NCBI GenBank assembly: GCA_045639525.1
Contig: JAZUDI010000041.1
Span: forward strand, 1-56,741
DNA length: 56,741 nt
Direction: 5' to 3'
From: UBA1181 sp045639525
GTDB lineage: Bacteria > Bacteroidota > Bacteroidia > Bacteroidales > Paludibacteraceae
Positions 7,040-15,733 of this stretch are shown here, in pieces. Made by a program: the position numbers and the translations under genes. The notes below the pieces were generated by a model that saw nothing but the letters and a program-made list of their open reading frames with translations, was not told the origin of the DNA and searched no databases. Each line of letters opens with the position of its first letter. Position 1 is the first letter of the stretch.

Positions 7040-7819
7040 ATGGCACTATCCAACATAGAGAAACATTACAACAAACATAAGGAAGATTTGAGATTGTGCC
7101 GTAGGCATGGAATCGTGGAGTTCGAGACAACCATGCACCACTTGCGTCGCTTCCTTCAACCGGGACATTCCATTTTAGACGTCGGAGCGGGAACTGGCAG
7201 ATACGCGTCACTTTTGTTGGCAGAGGGATATCGGGTGAAGGCGGTGGAACTTGTCCAACGCAACATCGACACCTTCCTCAAAAGAGAACCCTCGGCGGAC
7301 GTCGTGCGGGGTGACGCGCGTGAAATGCCCTTTATTCCCTCCCATTCGGCTGACATTACCCTACTGTTAGGTCCACTCTACCACCTCTTCAGCGATGAGG
7401 AGAAAGTCAAGGCGTTGACAGAAGCCAAGCGTGTGACCAAACCAGGAGGAGTGATGTTCATCGCCTATTTGATGAACGAATACAGCATCCTCTCCTACTG
7501 TTTCGACGAGGAGAGAATCGAGGATTTATTGGCACAAGGTGCCGTAGATAGCCATTTCCACATCCGAGCGAAGGAGGGCGAACTATACGATTATGTACGG
7601 TTGGAAGACATCAATAGATACAACGAAATGGCAGGCTTGGAACGCATCACCATCTTTTCTCCAGACGGTGCGGCGGACTATATGCGCACACGCCTCAACC
7701 AGATGAGCGAAAAGAGTTTCTCCCTTTTCATCGAATACCAAAAGAGCATATCGGAGAGAAGCGACCTTATCGGAGCGGGCAGCCATGTGGTAGATGTGGT
7801 GAGATGTCCCATTTTGTAG
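7040..7819 (+). CDS. Class I SAM-dependent methyltransferase
   Basis: I start at ATG 7040 (MALSNIEKHYNKH) rather than the upstream TTG, because protein-like sequence begins there; this gives 259 residues. Motif I is LDVGAGTGRYA at 45-55, the acidic residue of motif II is in VKAVEL, and GDAREMPF and LLLGPLYHL are motifs III-IV. The family (Methyltransf_11-like) acts on small molecules or proteins in the cytosol; the substrate is not evident. It heads a plus-strand run of small cytosolic enzymes. Confidence 0.85.
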   Translation: MALSNIEKHYNKHKEDLRLCRRHGIVEFETTMHHLRRFLQPGHSILDVGAGTGRYASLLLAEGYRVKAVELVQRNIDTFLKREPSADVVRGDAREMPFIPSHSADITLLLGPLYHLFSDEEKVKALTEAKRVTKPGGVMFIAYLMNEYSILSYCFDEERIEDLLAQGAVDSHFHIRAKEGELYDYVRLEDINRYNEMAGLERITIFSPDGAADYMRTRLNQMSEKSFSLFIEYQKSISERSDLIGAGSHVVDVVRCPIL

Positions 7820-7864
7820 TGTCCAAATTTTGAAACGCACCATCGCATAAAAATAATACCCAAT

Positions 7865-8503
7865 ATGATAGCACTTGTCATTGGTGCCACAGGCGCCACC
7901 GGAAAAGATCTCGTCGATCAACTTTTGAATGACGAAATGTTCAACGAGGTCCATATCTTCATAAGACGAAGCATCTCCACCCAGCACGAAAAACTACACG
8001 TCCATGTAGTGGATTTCGACCAAATAGAGGCGTGGAAAGAGCAGCTCCAAGGAACGGTATTGTTCTCCGCATTGGGAACTACATTGAAGCAAGCTGGTAG
8101 CCAGGAAGCGCAATGGAAGATCGACTATACCTACCAATACGAGGTGGCGAAAGCGGCCCACGAGAATGGTGTGGAGAGGATGGTGCTTGTCTCCTCCGCT
8201 TGGGCAACCCCAGAGTCTAAATTGTTCTACACCCGAATGAAGGGACAACTGGAAGAGGAGATGAAACGGCTGGGATTCAAAAGCGTTGCCATCATGCGTC
8301 CGCCTTCTCTCATACGGAAAGAGAGTGACCGATTCGCCGAGAAAATCAGCGTCAAGGTCCTTCAAGCATTGAACAAGATTGGCCTATTAAAATCCATTCG
8401 TCCCATGCCAACCAGCCAAGTGGCCCATGCGATGATCGCCATGGCAAAACAATCCTCAGAGGGCGTATTCACCCTTGAACCCTCGGATCTTTGGACAATT
8501 TAA
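7865..8503 (+). CDS. NAD(P)-binding Rossmann protein (YbjT/TIP30-like)
   Basis: The 212-residue protein opens with IGATGATGKDLV (residues 6-17), the glycine-rich dinucleotide loop of atypical SDR proteins. VSSAWA and IMRPPSLI are the usual later landmarks. There is no canonical YxxxK active site: the tyrosine in LFYTRMKGQLE is followed by three residues and a lysine-free turn, fitting atypical SDRs used as oxidoreductases or regulators. It lies 45 bases after the methyltransferase and nine before the PHP gene, so it is in the same unit. Confidence 0.8.
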   Translation: MIALVIGATGATGKDLVDQLLNDEMFNEVHIFIRRSISTQHEKLHVHVVDFDQIEAWKEQLQGTVLFSALGTTLKQAGSQEAQWKIDYTYQYEVAKAAHENGVERMVLVSSAWATPESKLFYTRMKGQLEEEMKRLGFKSVAIMRPPSLIRKESDRFAEKISVKVLQALNKIGLLKSIRPMPTSQVAHAMIAMAKQSSEGVFTLEPSDLWTI

Positions 8504-8512
8504 GTTTCTTTT

Positions 8513-9250
8513 ATGATCACACCCTTAGTTGACGTTCACACACATACCATCGCCTCCGGACATGCCTACAATACATTGATGGAGATGATCCACGCAGCCA
8601 TGGACAAGGGGCTGAAAATCTATGGCGTCACCGACCACGCTCCCTCCATACCAAATACTTGCGGTGCGCTCTATTTCCACAATATGCACAACATTCCCCG
8701 ACAATGGGGCGAGATGCGCCTTTTGATGGGCTCGGAGCTAAACATCCTCGACACACAAGGCACTTTGGACCTTGAGGAGCGCTACTACAAACGGATGGAT
8801 ATCCGCATCGCCGGCATACACAGCTTATGCTGGAGGGGCGGCACCTTGGAGGAGAACACCGCCGGCATGATCAGCGCCATCCGCAACCCTTGGACCGACA
8901 TCATCAGCCATCCTGGCGACGGAACGGCCGACCTTCTTTTCGAGCCAATCGTACTGGCGGCCAAAGAGAGTGGCACCCTTTTGGAAATCAACAACTCATC
9001 GCTCAATCCGCGAAGAGGAAAGATCGTGGCCCAAGAGAACAATCTGACAATTCTACGCCTCTGCAAGCGCTATGAGGTGCCCGTCATACTAGGGTCTGAC
9101 GCCCACTTTTTCACAGACATCGCCAACTACAGCAGAGTCTACCCGCTCCTAGCGGCATGTGATTTCCCAGAGGGGCTCATCATGAACGACAAACCAGAAC
9201 AATTTTTAAAGTGGCTCAACCAAAGAGCCGAACATTTTTGCGCAGACTAA
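8513..9250 (+). CDS. PHP-family phosphatase (YcdX-like)
   Basis: The 245-residue protein has the four metal-binding motifs of the PHP fold: DVHTH (H9, H11), TDHAPS, ISHPGDG and GSDAHF near the C-terminus. The length and motif spacing match the YcdX group of trinuclear-zinc phosphatases rather than histidinol phosphatase or the polymerase PHP domain. It is cytosolic; the natural substrate in this group is not settled. Confidence 0.87.
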   Translation: MITPLVDVHTHTIASGHAYNTLMEMIHAAMDKGLKIYGVTDHAPSIPNTCGALYFHNMHNIPRQWGEMRLLMGSELNILDTQGTLDLEERYYKRMDIRIAGIHSLCWRGGTLEENTAGMISAIRNPWTDIISHPGDGTADLLFEPIVLAAKESGTLLEINNSSLNPRRGKIVAQENNLTILRLCKRYEVPVILGSDAHFFTDIANYSRVYPLLAACDFPEGLIMNDKPEQFLKWLNQRAEHFCAD

Positions 9251-9262
9251 CCACTAATTTTT

Positions 9263-9871
9263 ATGATAAAGAACCTCATTTTCGACTTCGGGAAGGTACT
9301 CGTGGACTACGATTTCGCAGCCTTTTTCCGCAAATACATTCCAGATCCACAAAGATGCAAAGCCTTTGTACCTGTCCTCTACAACGAAGAGGTGCAACGC
9401 AGCATGGATAGGGAATTGATCCCTTTCGAGGAGATCATCGCCAACATCGTCCGAGAGCATCCCGAATTCGAGCCAGAGATACAAATATTCAACCAACACT
9501 ATCCGGAGATCATCACCCAAGAGATGCCGGGCATGAGGGAATTGATCCGCCAGATGAAACAGGAGGGTTACAAGATCTACGGGCTCTCCAACTGGTGCAG
9601 CAAGGTCTATATCACTATGAACCAGTTTGAGATATTCCAGTTGCTCGACGGATACATCATCTCATCGGAAGAGCATGTCATCAAACCGGAGCCCGCCATC
9701 TACCAACGGCTGTTCGACAAATTCAACCTTCGACCTGAAGAGTGCCTCTTCGCCGACGACAAGGAGGAGAACATCATCGGCAGCAGGGCCATGGGCATGG
9801 AGGGCATCGTCTTCCATAACGCCGCACAATACGAAAAGGAGATGAGAGCGATCATCTCCGCTAAAAAATAA
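9263..9871 (+). CDS. HAD-superfamily hydrolase (YihX-like)
   Basis: The 202-residue protein has the HAD motifs in order: IFDFGKVLV with nucleophile Asp8, LSNWCS (motif II), a lysine in VIKPEPAIY (motif III), and FADDKEEN (motif IV). The second acidic residue of the usual DxD is Gly10, as in YihX-type sugar phosphatases. A helical cap follows the first motif. The likely role is dephosphorylating a small phosphorylated metabolite. It sits 12 bases after the PHP gene. Confidence 0.85.
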   Translation: MIKNLIFDFGKVLVDYDFAAFFRKYIPDPQRCKAFVPVLYNEEVQRSMDRELIPFEEIIANIVREHPEFEPEIQIFNQHYPEIITQEMPGMRELIRQMKQEGYKIYGLSNWCSKVYITMNQFEIFQLLDGYIISSEEHVIKPEPAIYQRLFDKFNLRPEECLFADDKEENIIGSRAMGMEGIVFHNAAQYEKEMRAIISAKK

Positions 9872-9901
9872 TTCATACAATTTTACAACTCAATAGTTCA
9901 C

Positions 9902-10300
9902 ATGGGTAAACAAGATTATATACAAGCCAACAAAGAGTGGCTGATCGAGAAATCCAAAGAGGAGGGCGTCAAGGCGCTTCCCAAGGGCATCTTCTACAAA
10001 GTAATCAGCCAAGGAGACGCCAAGAGCAACCAACCTACGCCTCGTAGCGTGATCACCGCGCACTACACGGGAAAGACCATTAACGGAAAGAAATTCGACT
10101 CCAGCCGAGGCGGAGTGCCTCTCGCTTGCCGACTCTGCGACTTGATCGAAGGATGGATCATCGCCATGCAGCAGATGCACATCGGAGACAAATGGGAGGT
10201 CTATATTCCTGCGGAGATGGGTTACGGAAAATTCTCTCAACCAGGCATTCCAGGAGGCTCAACGCTTATTTTCGAGATCGAATTGTTGGGTATCGCATAA
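9902..10300 (+). CDS. FKBP-type peptidyl-prolyl isomerase
   Basis: At 132 residues without a signal peptide this is a compact cytosolic FKBP. The domain covers about residues 40-131, with SVITAHYTGKTINGKKFDSS, GWIIAMQQMHIGDKW, IPAEMGYG and IPGGSTLIFEIELL. Two positions of the ligand pocket differ from textbook FKBP12, as is usual in bacterial forms. It catalyses proline cis-trans isomerisation and often aids protein folding. Confidence 0.9.
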   Translation: MGKQDYIQANKEWLIEKSKEEGVKALPKGIFYKVISQGDAKSNQPTPRSVITAHYTGKTINGKKFDSSRGGVPLACRLCDLIEGWIIAMQQMHIGDKWEVYIPAEMGYGKFSQPGIPGGSTLIFEIELLGIA

Positions 10301-10321
10301 GGAACGAAAAGATAGTTTATC

Positions 10322-11500
10322 ATGAACAATTCCAAAACCGTCCTATCGGTACTGGTAATGGTGAGTGTGGCGCATGCGTTAAACGACCTGCTACAATCGG
10401 TCATCCCCGCCACCTACCCGATGTTGAAGGAGAACTGGGATCTCTCATTCCAACAGATAGGCATCCTCACCCTGGTATTCCAACTCACCTCCTCTATTCT
10501 ACAACCAGTGGTGGGTTACTTTTCCGACAAGCACCCACGCCCCTATGAATTGGCTATCGGCATGGGTGGCACCTTCGCCGGACTCTGGATATTGGCCTTC
10601 GCGAACAGTTACGCCATGATGCTCGTCGCCGTCGCCCTGACAGGGTGTGGCTCCGCCATCCTTCACCCGGAAGCCTCCAAAGTGGCCCGTTACGCATCCG
10701 GCGGAGCAAAAGGGGTGGCCCAATCCATCTTTCAGGTGGGAGGTAATGTGGGACGTTCACTGGGACCAGTCGTCGTCGCCTTGATCGTGTTGAAATATGG
10801 GCAATGGAGCATCAGCATCGTCTCACTCATAGCGGGAGCCGCCGCATTGATCCTCGTGTGGGTTGGTAAATGGTATAAAAATTACCTAACGGAACATACC
10901 CAATCAGGGAAATCCAAATTTGAGATGGAGAACAAAAGTCCCCTAACCCGCAAACAGGTGATAGGAGCCTTAATCGTGCTGTTGACCTTGATGTTCTCCA
11001 AAGATTTTTACTTAAGCAATCTGCAAAACTATCTCACCTTCTATCTGATCGAGAAGTTCCAAGTCAGCAACGAGATCAGCCAATACTGCCTCTTCGCGGT
11101 ACTTTTCGCCTCGGCGTTCGGTCTGGTGTTGGGCGGTAAATTGGGAGACAAATATGGCAGAAGATACTTAATTTGGGTATCCATCCTCGGAGCGGCGCCT
11201 TTCGCGTTGCTGCTCCCCTACTGCAACTTCGTCGGCACCATGGTATTGGCGGTTGTCATCGGAATGATCATCTTCACCAGCACCTCCGCCATACTGGTCT
11301 ATGCGATGGATATGTTGCCCGGCAACATCGGCATGATCAGCGGACTCTTCTTCGGCATCTCGTTCGGAATGGGCGGTATCGGCAGCGCAGTCTGCGGTTG
11401 GTTGGCCGACATGAAGGGAATAGAATTCGTCTTTTTCCTCACCTCCTTCCTTCCTCTACTCGGTTGCGTGGCCTACTGGTTGCCGAAGGATAAAAATTAG
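10322..11500 (+). CDS. MFS exporter, fosmidomycin-resistance (Fsr) type
   Basis: The 392-residue protein has about twelve membrane segments in two halves split by a loop near residues 190-220. The start (VSVAHALNDLLQSVIPATYPMLKE) and the motif GYFSDKHPRPYE are characteristic of the Fsr branch of the major facilitator superfamily, which exports drugs such as fosmidomycin in the bacteria where it was studied. The matching loop in the second half is GGKLGDKYGRR. The physiological substrate is unknown. Confidence 0.87.
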   Translation: MNNSKTVLSVLVMVSVAHALNDLLQSVIPATYPMLKENWDLSFQQIGILTLVFQLTSSILQPVVGYFSDKHPRPYELAIGMGGTFAGLWILAFANSYAMMLVAVALTGCGSAILHPEASKVARYASGGAKGVAQSIFQVGGNVGRSLGPVVVALIVLKYGQWSISIVSLIAGAAALILVWVGKWYKNYLTEHTQSGKSKFEMENKSPLTRKQVIGALIVLLTLMFSKDFYLSNLQNYLTFYLIEKFQVSNEISQYCLFAVLFASAFGLVLGGKLGDKYGRRYLIWVSILGAAPFALLLPYCNFVGTMVLAVVIGMIIFTSTSAILVYAMDMLPGNIGMISGLFFGISFGMGGIGSAVCGWLADMKGIEFVFFLTSFLPLLGCVAYWLPKDKN

Positions 11501-11528
11501 ATTTATTCATCAAAATACAATATACGAT

Positions 11529-11756
11529 ATGAAAAGTTTATTAATCAAAGACACCACCGTGTCGGAGCGTGCGGAGATTGTCCGCGAGGCATTGGGTTGC
11601 GAAAGCGACTGCGAAGGTGTGGATTTGTCGGACATGTACGACGATTATATTTACGGATTGAAAGAGTTGGCCGACATCAACCGCGAATTCAGCGAAAAAC
11701 ATGCGGGTAGCGTCGTAGCCAGCGATTTAAGGAAAGAGTCCCGTTGTTCAAGATAA
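11529..11756 (+). CDS. Small hypothetical protein (75 aa)
   Basis: Acidic and mostly helical, with C24 and C28 in LGCESDCEG and a DMYDDYIYG segment. It has no signal or membrane segment. It lies between the MFS gene and the SDR gene, four bases before the latter, so it is probably translated as part of that unit. I do not recognise the family. Residues about 45-60 (LKELADINREFSEKH) could form a short amphipathic helix. Confidence 0.65.
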   Translation: MKSLLIKDTTVSERAEIVREALGCESDCEGVDLSDMYDDYIYGLKELADINREFSEKHAGSVVASDLRKESRCSR

Positions 11757-11760
11757 GCCC

Positions 11761-12477
11761 ATGGAGAAGCAGTTTCAAGGGAGAGTGGTCGTTGTGACCG
11801 GCGGTGCCCAAGGCATAGGTAAATGCATCACGGAACAGTTCCGTAAGGAGGGCGCCTCCGTCTGCGTCATAGATATCCAGCCAGGCGACCACTATGTGGG
11901 AGACATCAGCCAAAAGGAGGTTTTGGAATCATTCGCCCGCTCCGTCATCGCCCAATATGGCCATGTGGATTGCATTATCAACAATGCGATCCCCCTGATG
12001 AAGGGAATAGACGAGTGCAGCTACGAGGAGTTCCAATACGCACTCAGCGTAGGGGTAACCGCGCCATTTTACCTGGTGAAACTTCTCTCCAATCACCTTG
12101 GAGCGAACGCCTCCATCGTGAACATCTCCTCTTCCCGCGACCGCATGAGCATGCCCCAAACGGAAAGCTACACAGCCGCCAAAGGGGGAATCGCCGCACT
12201 GACACACGCCTTGGCCGTTAGCCTGGGCGGCAAAGCAAGGGTAAATGCCATCTCTCCGGGATGGATCGACACAGACTACACCCAATACGAAGGCGCGGAT
12301 GCCCTCCAACAACCCGTCGGACGAGTGGGTAACCCAATGGACATCGCAGCCATGGCACTTTTTCTCTGCTCCGAGAAGGCAGGGTTCATCACAGGAGAGA
12401 ATATTTGCATCGACGGCGGCATGACCAAACAGATGATCTACCATGCGGAACATGGATGGACATTAAACAACCAATAA
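11761..12477 (+). CDS. Short-chain dehydrogenase/reductase
   Basis: The 238-residue classical SDR has TGGAQGIG (cofactor loop, residues 12-19), NNA (about 72-74), the catalytic serine in NISSSRDR, and YTAAK as the Tyr/Lys pair. The C-terminal GENICIDGGMT is the standard end. It should be a cytosolic NAD(P)-dependent alcohol or ketone oxidoreductase. Neighbours (small acidic protein before, AlaX-like protein 12 bases after) do not reveal the substrate. Confidence 0.88.
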   Translation: MEKQFQGRVVVVTGGAQGIGKCITEQFRKEGASVCVIDIQPGDHYVGDISQKEVLESFARSVIAQYGHVDCIINNAIPLMKGIDECSYEEFQYALSVGVTAPFYLVKLLSNHLGANASIVNISSSRDRMSMPQTESYTAAKGGIAALTHALAVSLGGKARVNAISPGWIDTDYTQYEGADALQQPVGRVGNPMDIAAMALFLCSEKAGFITGENICIDGGMTKQMIYHAEHGWTLNNQ

Positions 12478-12489
12478 GGAGATACAACC

Positions 12490-12957
12490 ATGGAAATCAT
12501 TCTAAACGAGCACAACAAAGAGGAGCACAAGCCCTCCCACACGGCAGAGCACCTGCTCAACCAGACAATGGTAAGGATGTTTGGCTGCGAACGATCCAAG
12601 AACGCGCACATTGAGCGGAAAAAGAGTAAAATCAACTACGATCTGCCCCAGGCGCCATCAACGGAGGAGATAGCGAAAATCGAGCAAACACTCAACGATC
12701 TCATCCAAGCGAATCTGCCAGTCACCTATGAATTTGTCACTCGCGACCAGATTCCGGAAGGGGTAAAATTGGACCGACTTCCAGAGGACGCCAGCGAGAC
12801 GCTTCGCTTGGTCCGCATAGGAGATTACGACGTTTGCCCATGCATCGGACAGCATGTGGCCTCCACCCGAGAGATTGGCGGATTCCGCATCACCAGCACC
12901 AGCTACAACGAGGGGGTATTCCGCATCGTCTTTAAGGTAACAGCCATCGAGGCATAA
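12490..12957 (+). CDS. AlaX-type tRNA editing protein
   Basis: The 155-residue protein is the free-standing editing domain of alanyl-tRNA synthetase. It has the zinc motif HTAEH (H17, H21) and the second half CPCIGQH (C118, H122), which together form the metal site. Family members hydrolyse Ser- or Gly-tRNA(Ala) made by error. It lacks the N-terminal extension of long AlaX forms. It ends the plus-strand run before a 260-base regulatory region. Confidence 0.85.
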   Translation: MEIILNEHNKEEHKPSHTAEHLLNQTMVRMFGCERSKNAHIERKKSKINYDLPQAPSTEEIAKIEQTLNDLIQANLPVTYEFVTRDQIPEGVKLDRLPEDASETLRLVRIGDYDVCPCIGQHVASTREIGGFRITSTSYNEGVFRIVFKVTAIEA

Positions 12958-13130
12958 AGCACCCCAAAGACTCGCAAAAACACTGATGAGAGGCCATCAT
13001 AGACAATTCCGCATCTCAACCGCAATCAATATAACAATATAATATTATAATTATACATCAATATATCGTTATAAAAATATATCGCCCGACATCATGCGAA
13101 AATTTTTCAATTTTTAACTACATCCCCATT

Positions 13131-13212
13131 TATATCGTTTGCGATATAAATTATTTTGGTTACTTTTGCAACAAATTAAAACTTAACGAAATATATTATA
13201 TCGTTTACGATA
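13131..13212 (+). promoter_or_regulatory. Promoter with operator centred on the -33 element; second operator in the leader
   Basis: The promoter is a full consensus match: TTTG at 13138-13141, exactly 19 bases, TACTTTTG at 13161-13168. The perfect palindrome TATATCG-TTTG-CGATATA (13131-13148) has the -33 TTTG as its four-base centre. A related palindrome TATCG-TTTA-CGATA lies at 13199-13212, nine bases before the ATG at 13221. The rest of 12958-13130 is AT-rich with further ATATCG half-sites and no gene. The MarR/OhrR-like protein at the end of this operon is the obvious candidate repressor. Confidence 0.8.
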
Positions 13213-13220
13213 AAGTCATA

Positions 13221-13778
13221 ATGATTATGAACCTATACGACATCAAGGTTCTCAAAAGGGAGAACAAACAGGACATAGAAGTGCCTTTGGCAGATTTCAA
13301 AGGGAAAGTGCTTCTCATCGTCAATACGGCGACAGGTTGCGGACTGACCCCTCAATACGAGGCATTGGAAATGCTCTACCGTGAGTATCAAAACGAAGGA
13401 TTCGAAATCCTAGACTTTCCATGCAACCAATTCATGGAGCAAGCCAAGGGCAACGATGAGGAGATCAACTCCTTCTGCACACTAAAATATGACACCACCT
13501 TCCCCCGTTTCAAGAAAATCGATGTGAACGGAGAGCAGGAGTCTCCATTATACACTTATCTCAAAAAAGCCATTAGCCAAAGGGAAGGCAAAGGCAACTT
13601 CTTCATGAGCATGATGATCTCCCTCTCTTCCCGCCTCAACGGCAAAAGCAAAAAGGAGGGGGACATACGGTGGAATTTCGAGAAATTCCTGATCGACAGG
13701 GAGGGAACCGTGGTCAAACGATTCGACCCGACCGTCAAACCAGAGATGATCGCCGCTGAAATCAAAACATTGTTGTGA
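13221..13778 (+). CDS. Glutathione peroxidase-like thiol peroxidase
   Basis: The 185-residue protein has the catalytic tetrad of the family: peroxidatic Cys40 in TGCGLTPQ, Gln70 in FPCNQF, and Trp151-Asn152 in RWNFEKF. Cys86 in SFCTLKYD is placed as the resolving cysteine of thioredoxin-dependent forms. It therefore probably reduces organic hydroperoxides or H2O2 with thioredoxin rather than glutathione. There is no signal peptide. ATG at 13221 or 13227 are both possible starts. The gene leads a four-gene operon with its own regulator. Confidence 0.9.
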   Translation: MIMNLYDIKVLKRENKQDIEVPLADFKGKVLLIVNTATGCGLTPQYEALEMLYREYQNEGFEILDFPCNQFMEQAKGNDEEINSFCTLKYDTTFPRFKKIDVNGEQESPLYTYLKKAISQREGKGNFFMSMMISLSSRLNGKSKKEGDIRWNFEKFLIDREGTVVKRFDPTVKPEMIAAEIKTLL

Positions 13779-13779
13779 T

Positions 13780-14031
13780 ATGAAAGAGAAGATCAAACAG
13801 TTCCTCCAGCGCTTTTCTTTCCGAACAGGCGTGATCGTATTGGCGATGTGCATTCCATGCTACATCATCTCCTTCGCCCAATTCGCATTAGACCTCTCCG
13901 CCTCGCTTCACACCATTCTATGGACGGTCTTTTTCGGATTGGCGAAGACATTCCAATATGGCGGACTCACCATCGTGGGCGTAGAGGGATGGAAACGAAT
14001 CAAGAATTATTTTTCAAATAAAAAAGAATAG
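13780..14031 (+). CDS. Small two-helix membrane protein
   Basis: The 83-residue protein has two hydrophobic segments (about 16-38 and 43-65) with basic ends, so both termini are probably cytosolic. It starts one base after the peroxidase stop, indicating translational coupling. I do not recognise a named family. Its place in a peroxide-responsive operon suggests a role at the membrane during oxidative stress, but that is inference. Confidence 0.75.
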   Translation: MKEKIKQFLQRFSFRTGVIVLAMCIPCYIISFAQFALDLSASLHTILWTVFFGLAKTFQYGGLTIVGVEGWKRIKNYFSNKKE

Positions 14032-14034
14032 ATT

Positions 14035-14223
14035 ATGGCACAAGAAAAACCATGCGCGAACTGCAAATTCCGCGCAAAGTACGACAAGGATCCAAAGTCA
14101 CTCATGGGACGCTTCTGGCGTTGGCACATCAATTTTTGCCCAGGATGGAAAGGCTTCATGAACTCACTTTCAGAAGAGGAAAAAGAGGCAATGCGCCAAA
14201 AATACGATTTCCACAAGTATTAA
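14035..14223 (+). CDS. Small cysteine-motif protein (62 aa)
   Basis: This 62-residue protein has C7-x2-C10 near the N-terminus and C35, in a basic, tryptophan-rich context (GRFWRWHINFCPGWKGF). It has no signal or membrane segment. It begins three bases after the previous stop and ends three bases before the regulator gene. The cysteines could bind metal or act as a redox switch. I do not recognise a named family. Confidence 0.7.
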   Translation: MAQEKPCANCKFRAKYDKDPKSLMGRFWRWHINFCPGWKGFMNSLSEEEKEAMRQKYDFHKY

Positions 14224-14226
14224 AAA

Positions 14227-14664
14227 ATGGCTTACGATCAATTAAAATTAGACAACCAGGTGTGTTTCCGTCTCTACACGGCAGCGCGCCTGGTCGCTCA
14301 AAGTTATACCCCCTTCTTCAAGGAGATGGGCATCACCTACCCCCAATACCTAGTCTTGATGGTACTGTGGGAACAGGACAACCGTGTCATCACGGAAATT
14401 GCGGAAAGGATTAAATTGGAGACCAACACCGTCACACCGCTGCTTCAACGCATGGAGAAGCAGGGCCTCATTGTACGCACACGCGGAGAGGTGGACACCA
14501 GACAACGCATCGTCTCTTTGACCAAAGAGGGCAAGCGACTGGAGGAGAAAGCGGCTAACATCCCCTCCTGTTTAGTCCACAACCTAAATGAGAAAGGGCT
14601 ACCCACAGAGGATTTGATCGCACTGGCCCCACTGTTGGACAAATTGATAGATGCCCTGCAATAG
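14227..14664 (+). CDS. ohrR: MarR-family organic peroxide sensor (OhrR-like)
   Basis: The 145-residue MarR protein has the OhrR N-terminal signature LDNQVCFRLYTAAR with sensing Cys13, the conserved tyrosines in YTPFF and TYPQY, and a winged helix at about 53-95. A second cysteine, Cys115, suggests the two-cysteine class in which oxidation forms a disulfide and releases DNA. It is the last gene of the peroxidase operon and probably represses it through the ATATCG palindromes at 13131 and 13199. Confidence 0.85.
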   Translation: MAYDQLKLDNQVCFRLYTAARLVAQSYTPFFKEMGITYPQYLVLMVLWEQDNRVITEIAERIKLETNTVTPLLQRMEKQGLIVRTRGEVDTRQRIVSLTKEGKRLEEKAANIPSCLVHNLNEKGLPTEDLIALAPLLDKLIDALQ

Positions 14665-14739
14665 AGCCATTCGCCAACAATTGCACCAATTTCCCATGAA
14701 AAAAAACAACCTATGCCTCAATTCGGCACAACATTTTGC

Positions 14740-14747
14740 TATATTTG
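14740..14747 (+). promoter_or_regulatory. Promoter -7 box for the WYL-sbcDC unit
   Basis: TATATTTG lies 22 bases upstream of the ATG at 14769. No TTTG is present at the expected -33 position, so transcription may depend on an activator. Confidence 0.6.
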
Positions 14748-14768
14748 CCATAACAAACGAATTGGCTT

Positions 14769-15680
14769 ATGGCAACGAATCAAGTTAACAAGTACATCTG
14801 GTTAGTAGACACAATCCACCGCGCAGGAAAGATATCCTTTGAGGAGATCAACAAAAAATGGTTGCGGAGCGACATGAGCGAAGGATTGGAGATTCCCAAG
14901 CGCACCTTCCACAAATGGCGCAATGCCATCGAGGAGATGTTTGGCCTTATTATCGAAAATGAGAATTGCGGGGAGTATCGCTATTTCATTGAAAACGAGG
15001 AGGAGATCACAGAGAATAAACTTAGCTCTTGGATGATCGACACCATCAGCACCAGCAACCTTCTGCTGAGCAATATCAGTATGAAGGATCGTATCATTCT
15101 CGAAAACATTCCTTCGGGACGCACCTACCTTCAAGATATCATCGAAGCGATGAAGAGCGACCACAAAATAGCGTTCACCTACTACAACTACTGGAGAGGA
15201 GACTACCGACCACACATCGTGGAGCCATACTGCGTGAAACTATTTCGCCAAAGGTGGTACATGGTGGGAAAATTAAGCGATACGGATAAGATATTGGTCT
15301 ATTCGCTTGATAGAATGAGTGACTTCACCCAAACGGAGCAAACCTTTTCCATTCCCGACGATTTCGATGCACAGAACTATTTCGAAAACTGTTTTGGCGT
15401 GGTACCCGGAAACGACAAACCACAACGGATTCGCATTAAAACTTCCGCTCAACAAGCCAATTACATCAGAGCCCTTCCACTCAAGGAAGGTCACCAAACA
15501 GAGGTGGAGAAAAATGACAAGTACAGCATATTCGAGGTAGAACTCTGCACCACCTTCGACCTTGAGCAGGAGATTCTCTGGCACGGAGAGAGTGTGGAGA
15601 TCTTGGCTCCCCAATCATTCAGGGAGGCCATCGCGAAAAGAGTGGGAAAAATGTGGGACTACTACAAAGACGACAAATAA
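14769..15680 (+). CDS. WYL-domain transcriptional regulator
   Basis: The 303-residue protein has an N-terminal winged-helix region (residues about 1-75) and a WYL ligand-binding domain (about 120-205), followed by a C-terminal extension. The name-giving motif reads RWYMVGK. WYL regulators bind nucleic-acid ligands in characterised cases and often control DNA-damage or defence genes. Here it sits 53 bases upstream of sbcD on the same strand. A clear paralogue is encoded at 23477, sharing the start NRYVW/NKYIW, the segment MKERI/MKDRI and EIPSGKEYLQ/NIPSGRTYLQ. Confidence 0.88.
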   Translation: MATNQVNKYIWLVDTIHRAGKISFEEINKKWLRSDMSEGLEIPKRTFHKWRNAIEEMFGLIIENENCGEYRYFIENEEEITENKLSSWMIDTISTSNLLLSNISMKDRIILENIPSGRTYLQDIIEAMKSDHKIAFTYYNYWRGDYRPHIVEPYCVKLFRQRWYMVGKLSDTDKILVYSLDRMSDFTQTEQTFSIPDDFDAQNYFENCFGVVPGNDKPQRIRIKTSAQQANYIRALPLKEGHQTEVEKNDKYSIFEVELCTTFDLEQEILWHGESVEILAPQSFREAIAKRVGKMWDYYKDDK

Positions 15681-15733
15681 ATGTGCAGCATAGTTTCACC
15701 AATCAATCACGACACCCCCAATATCATTAAACT

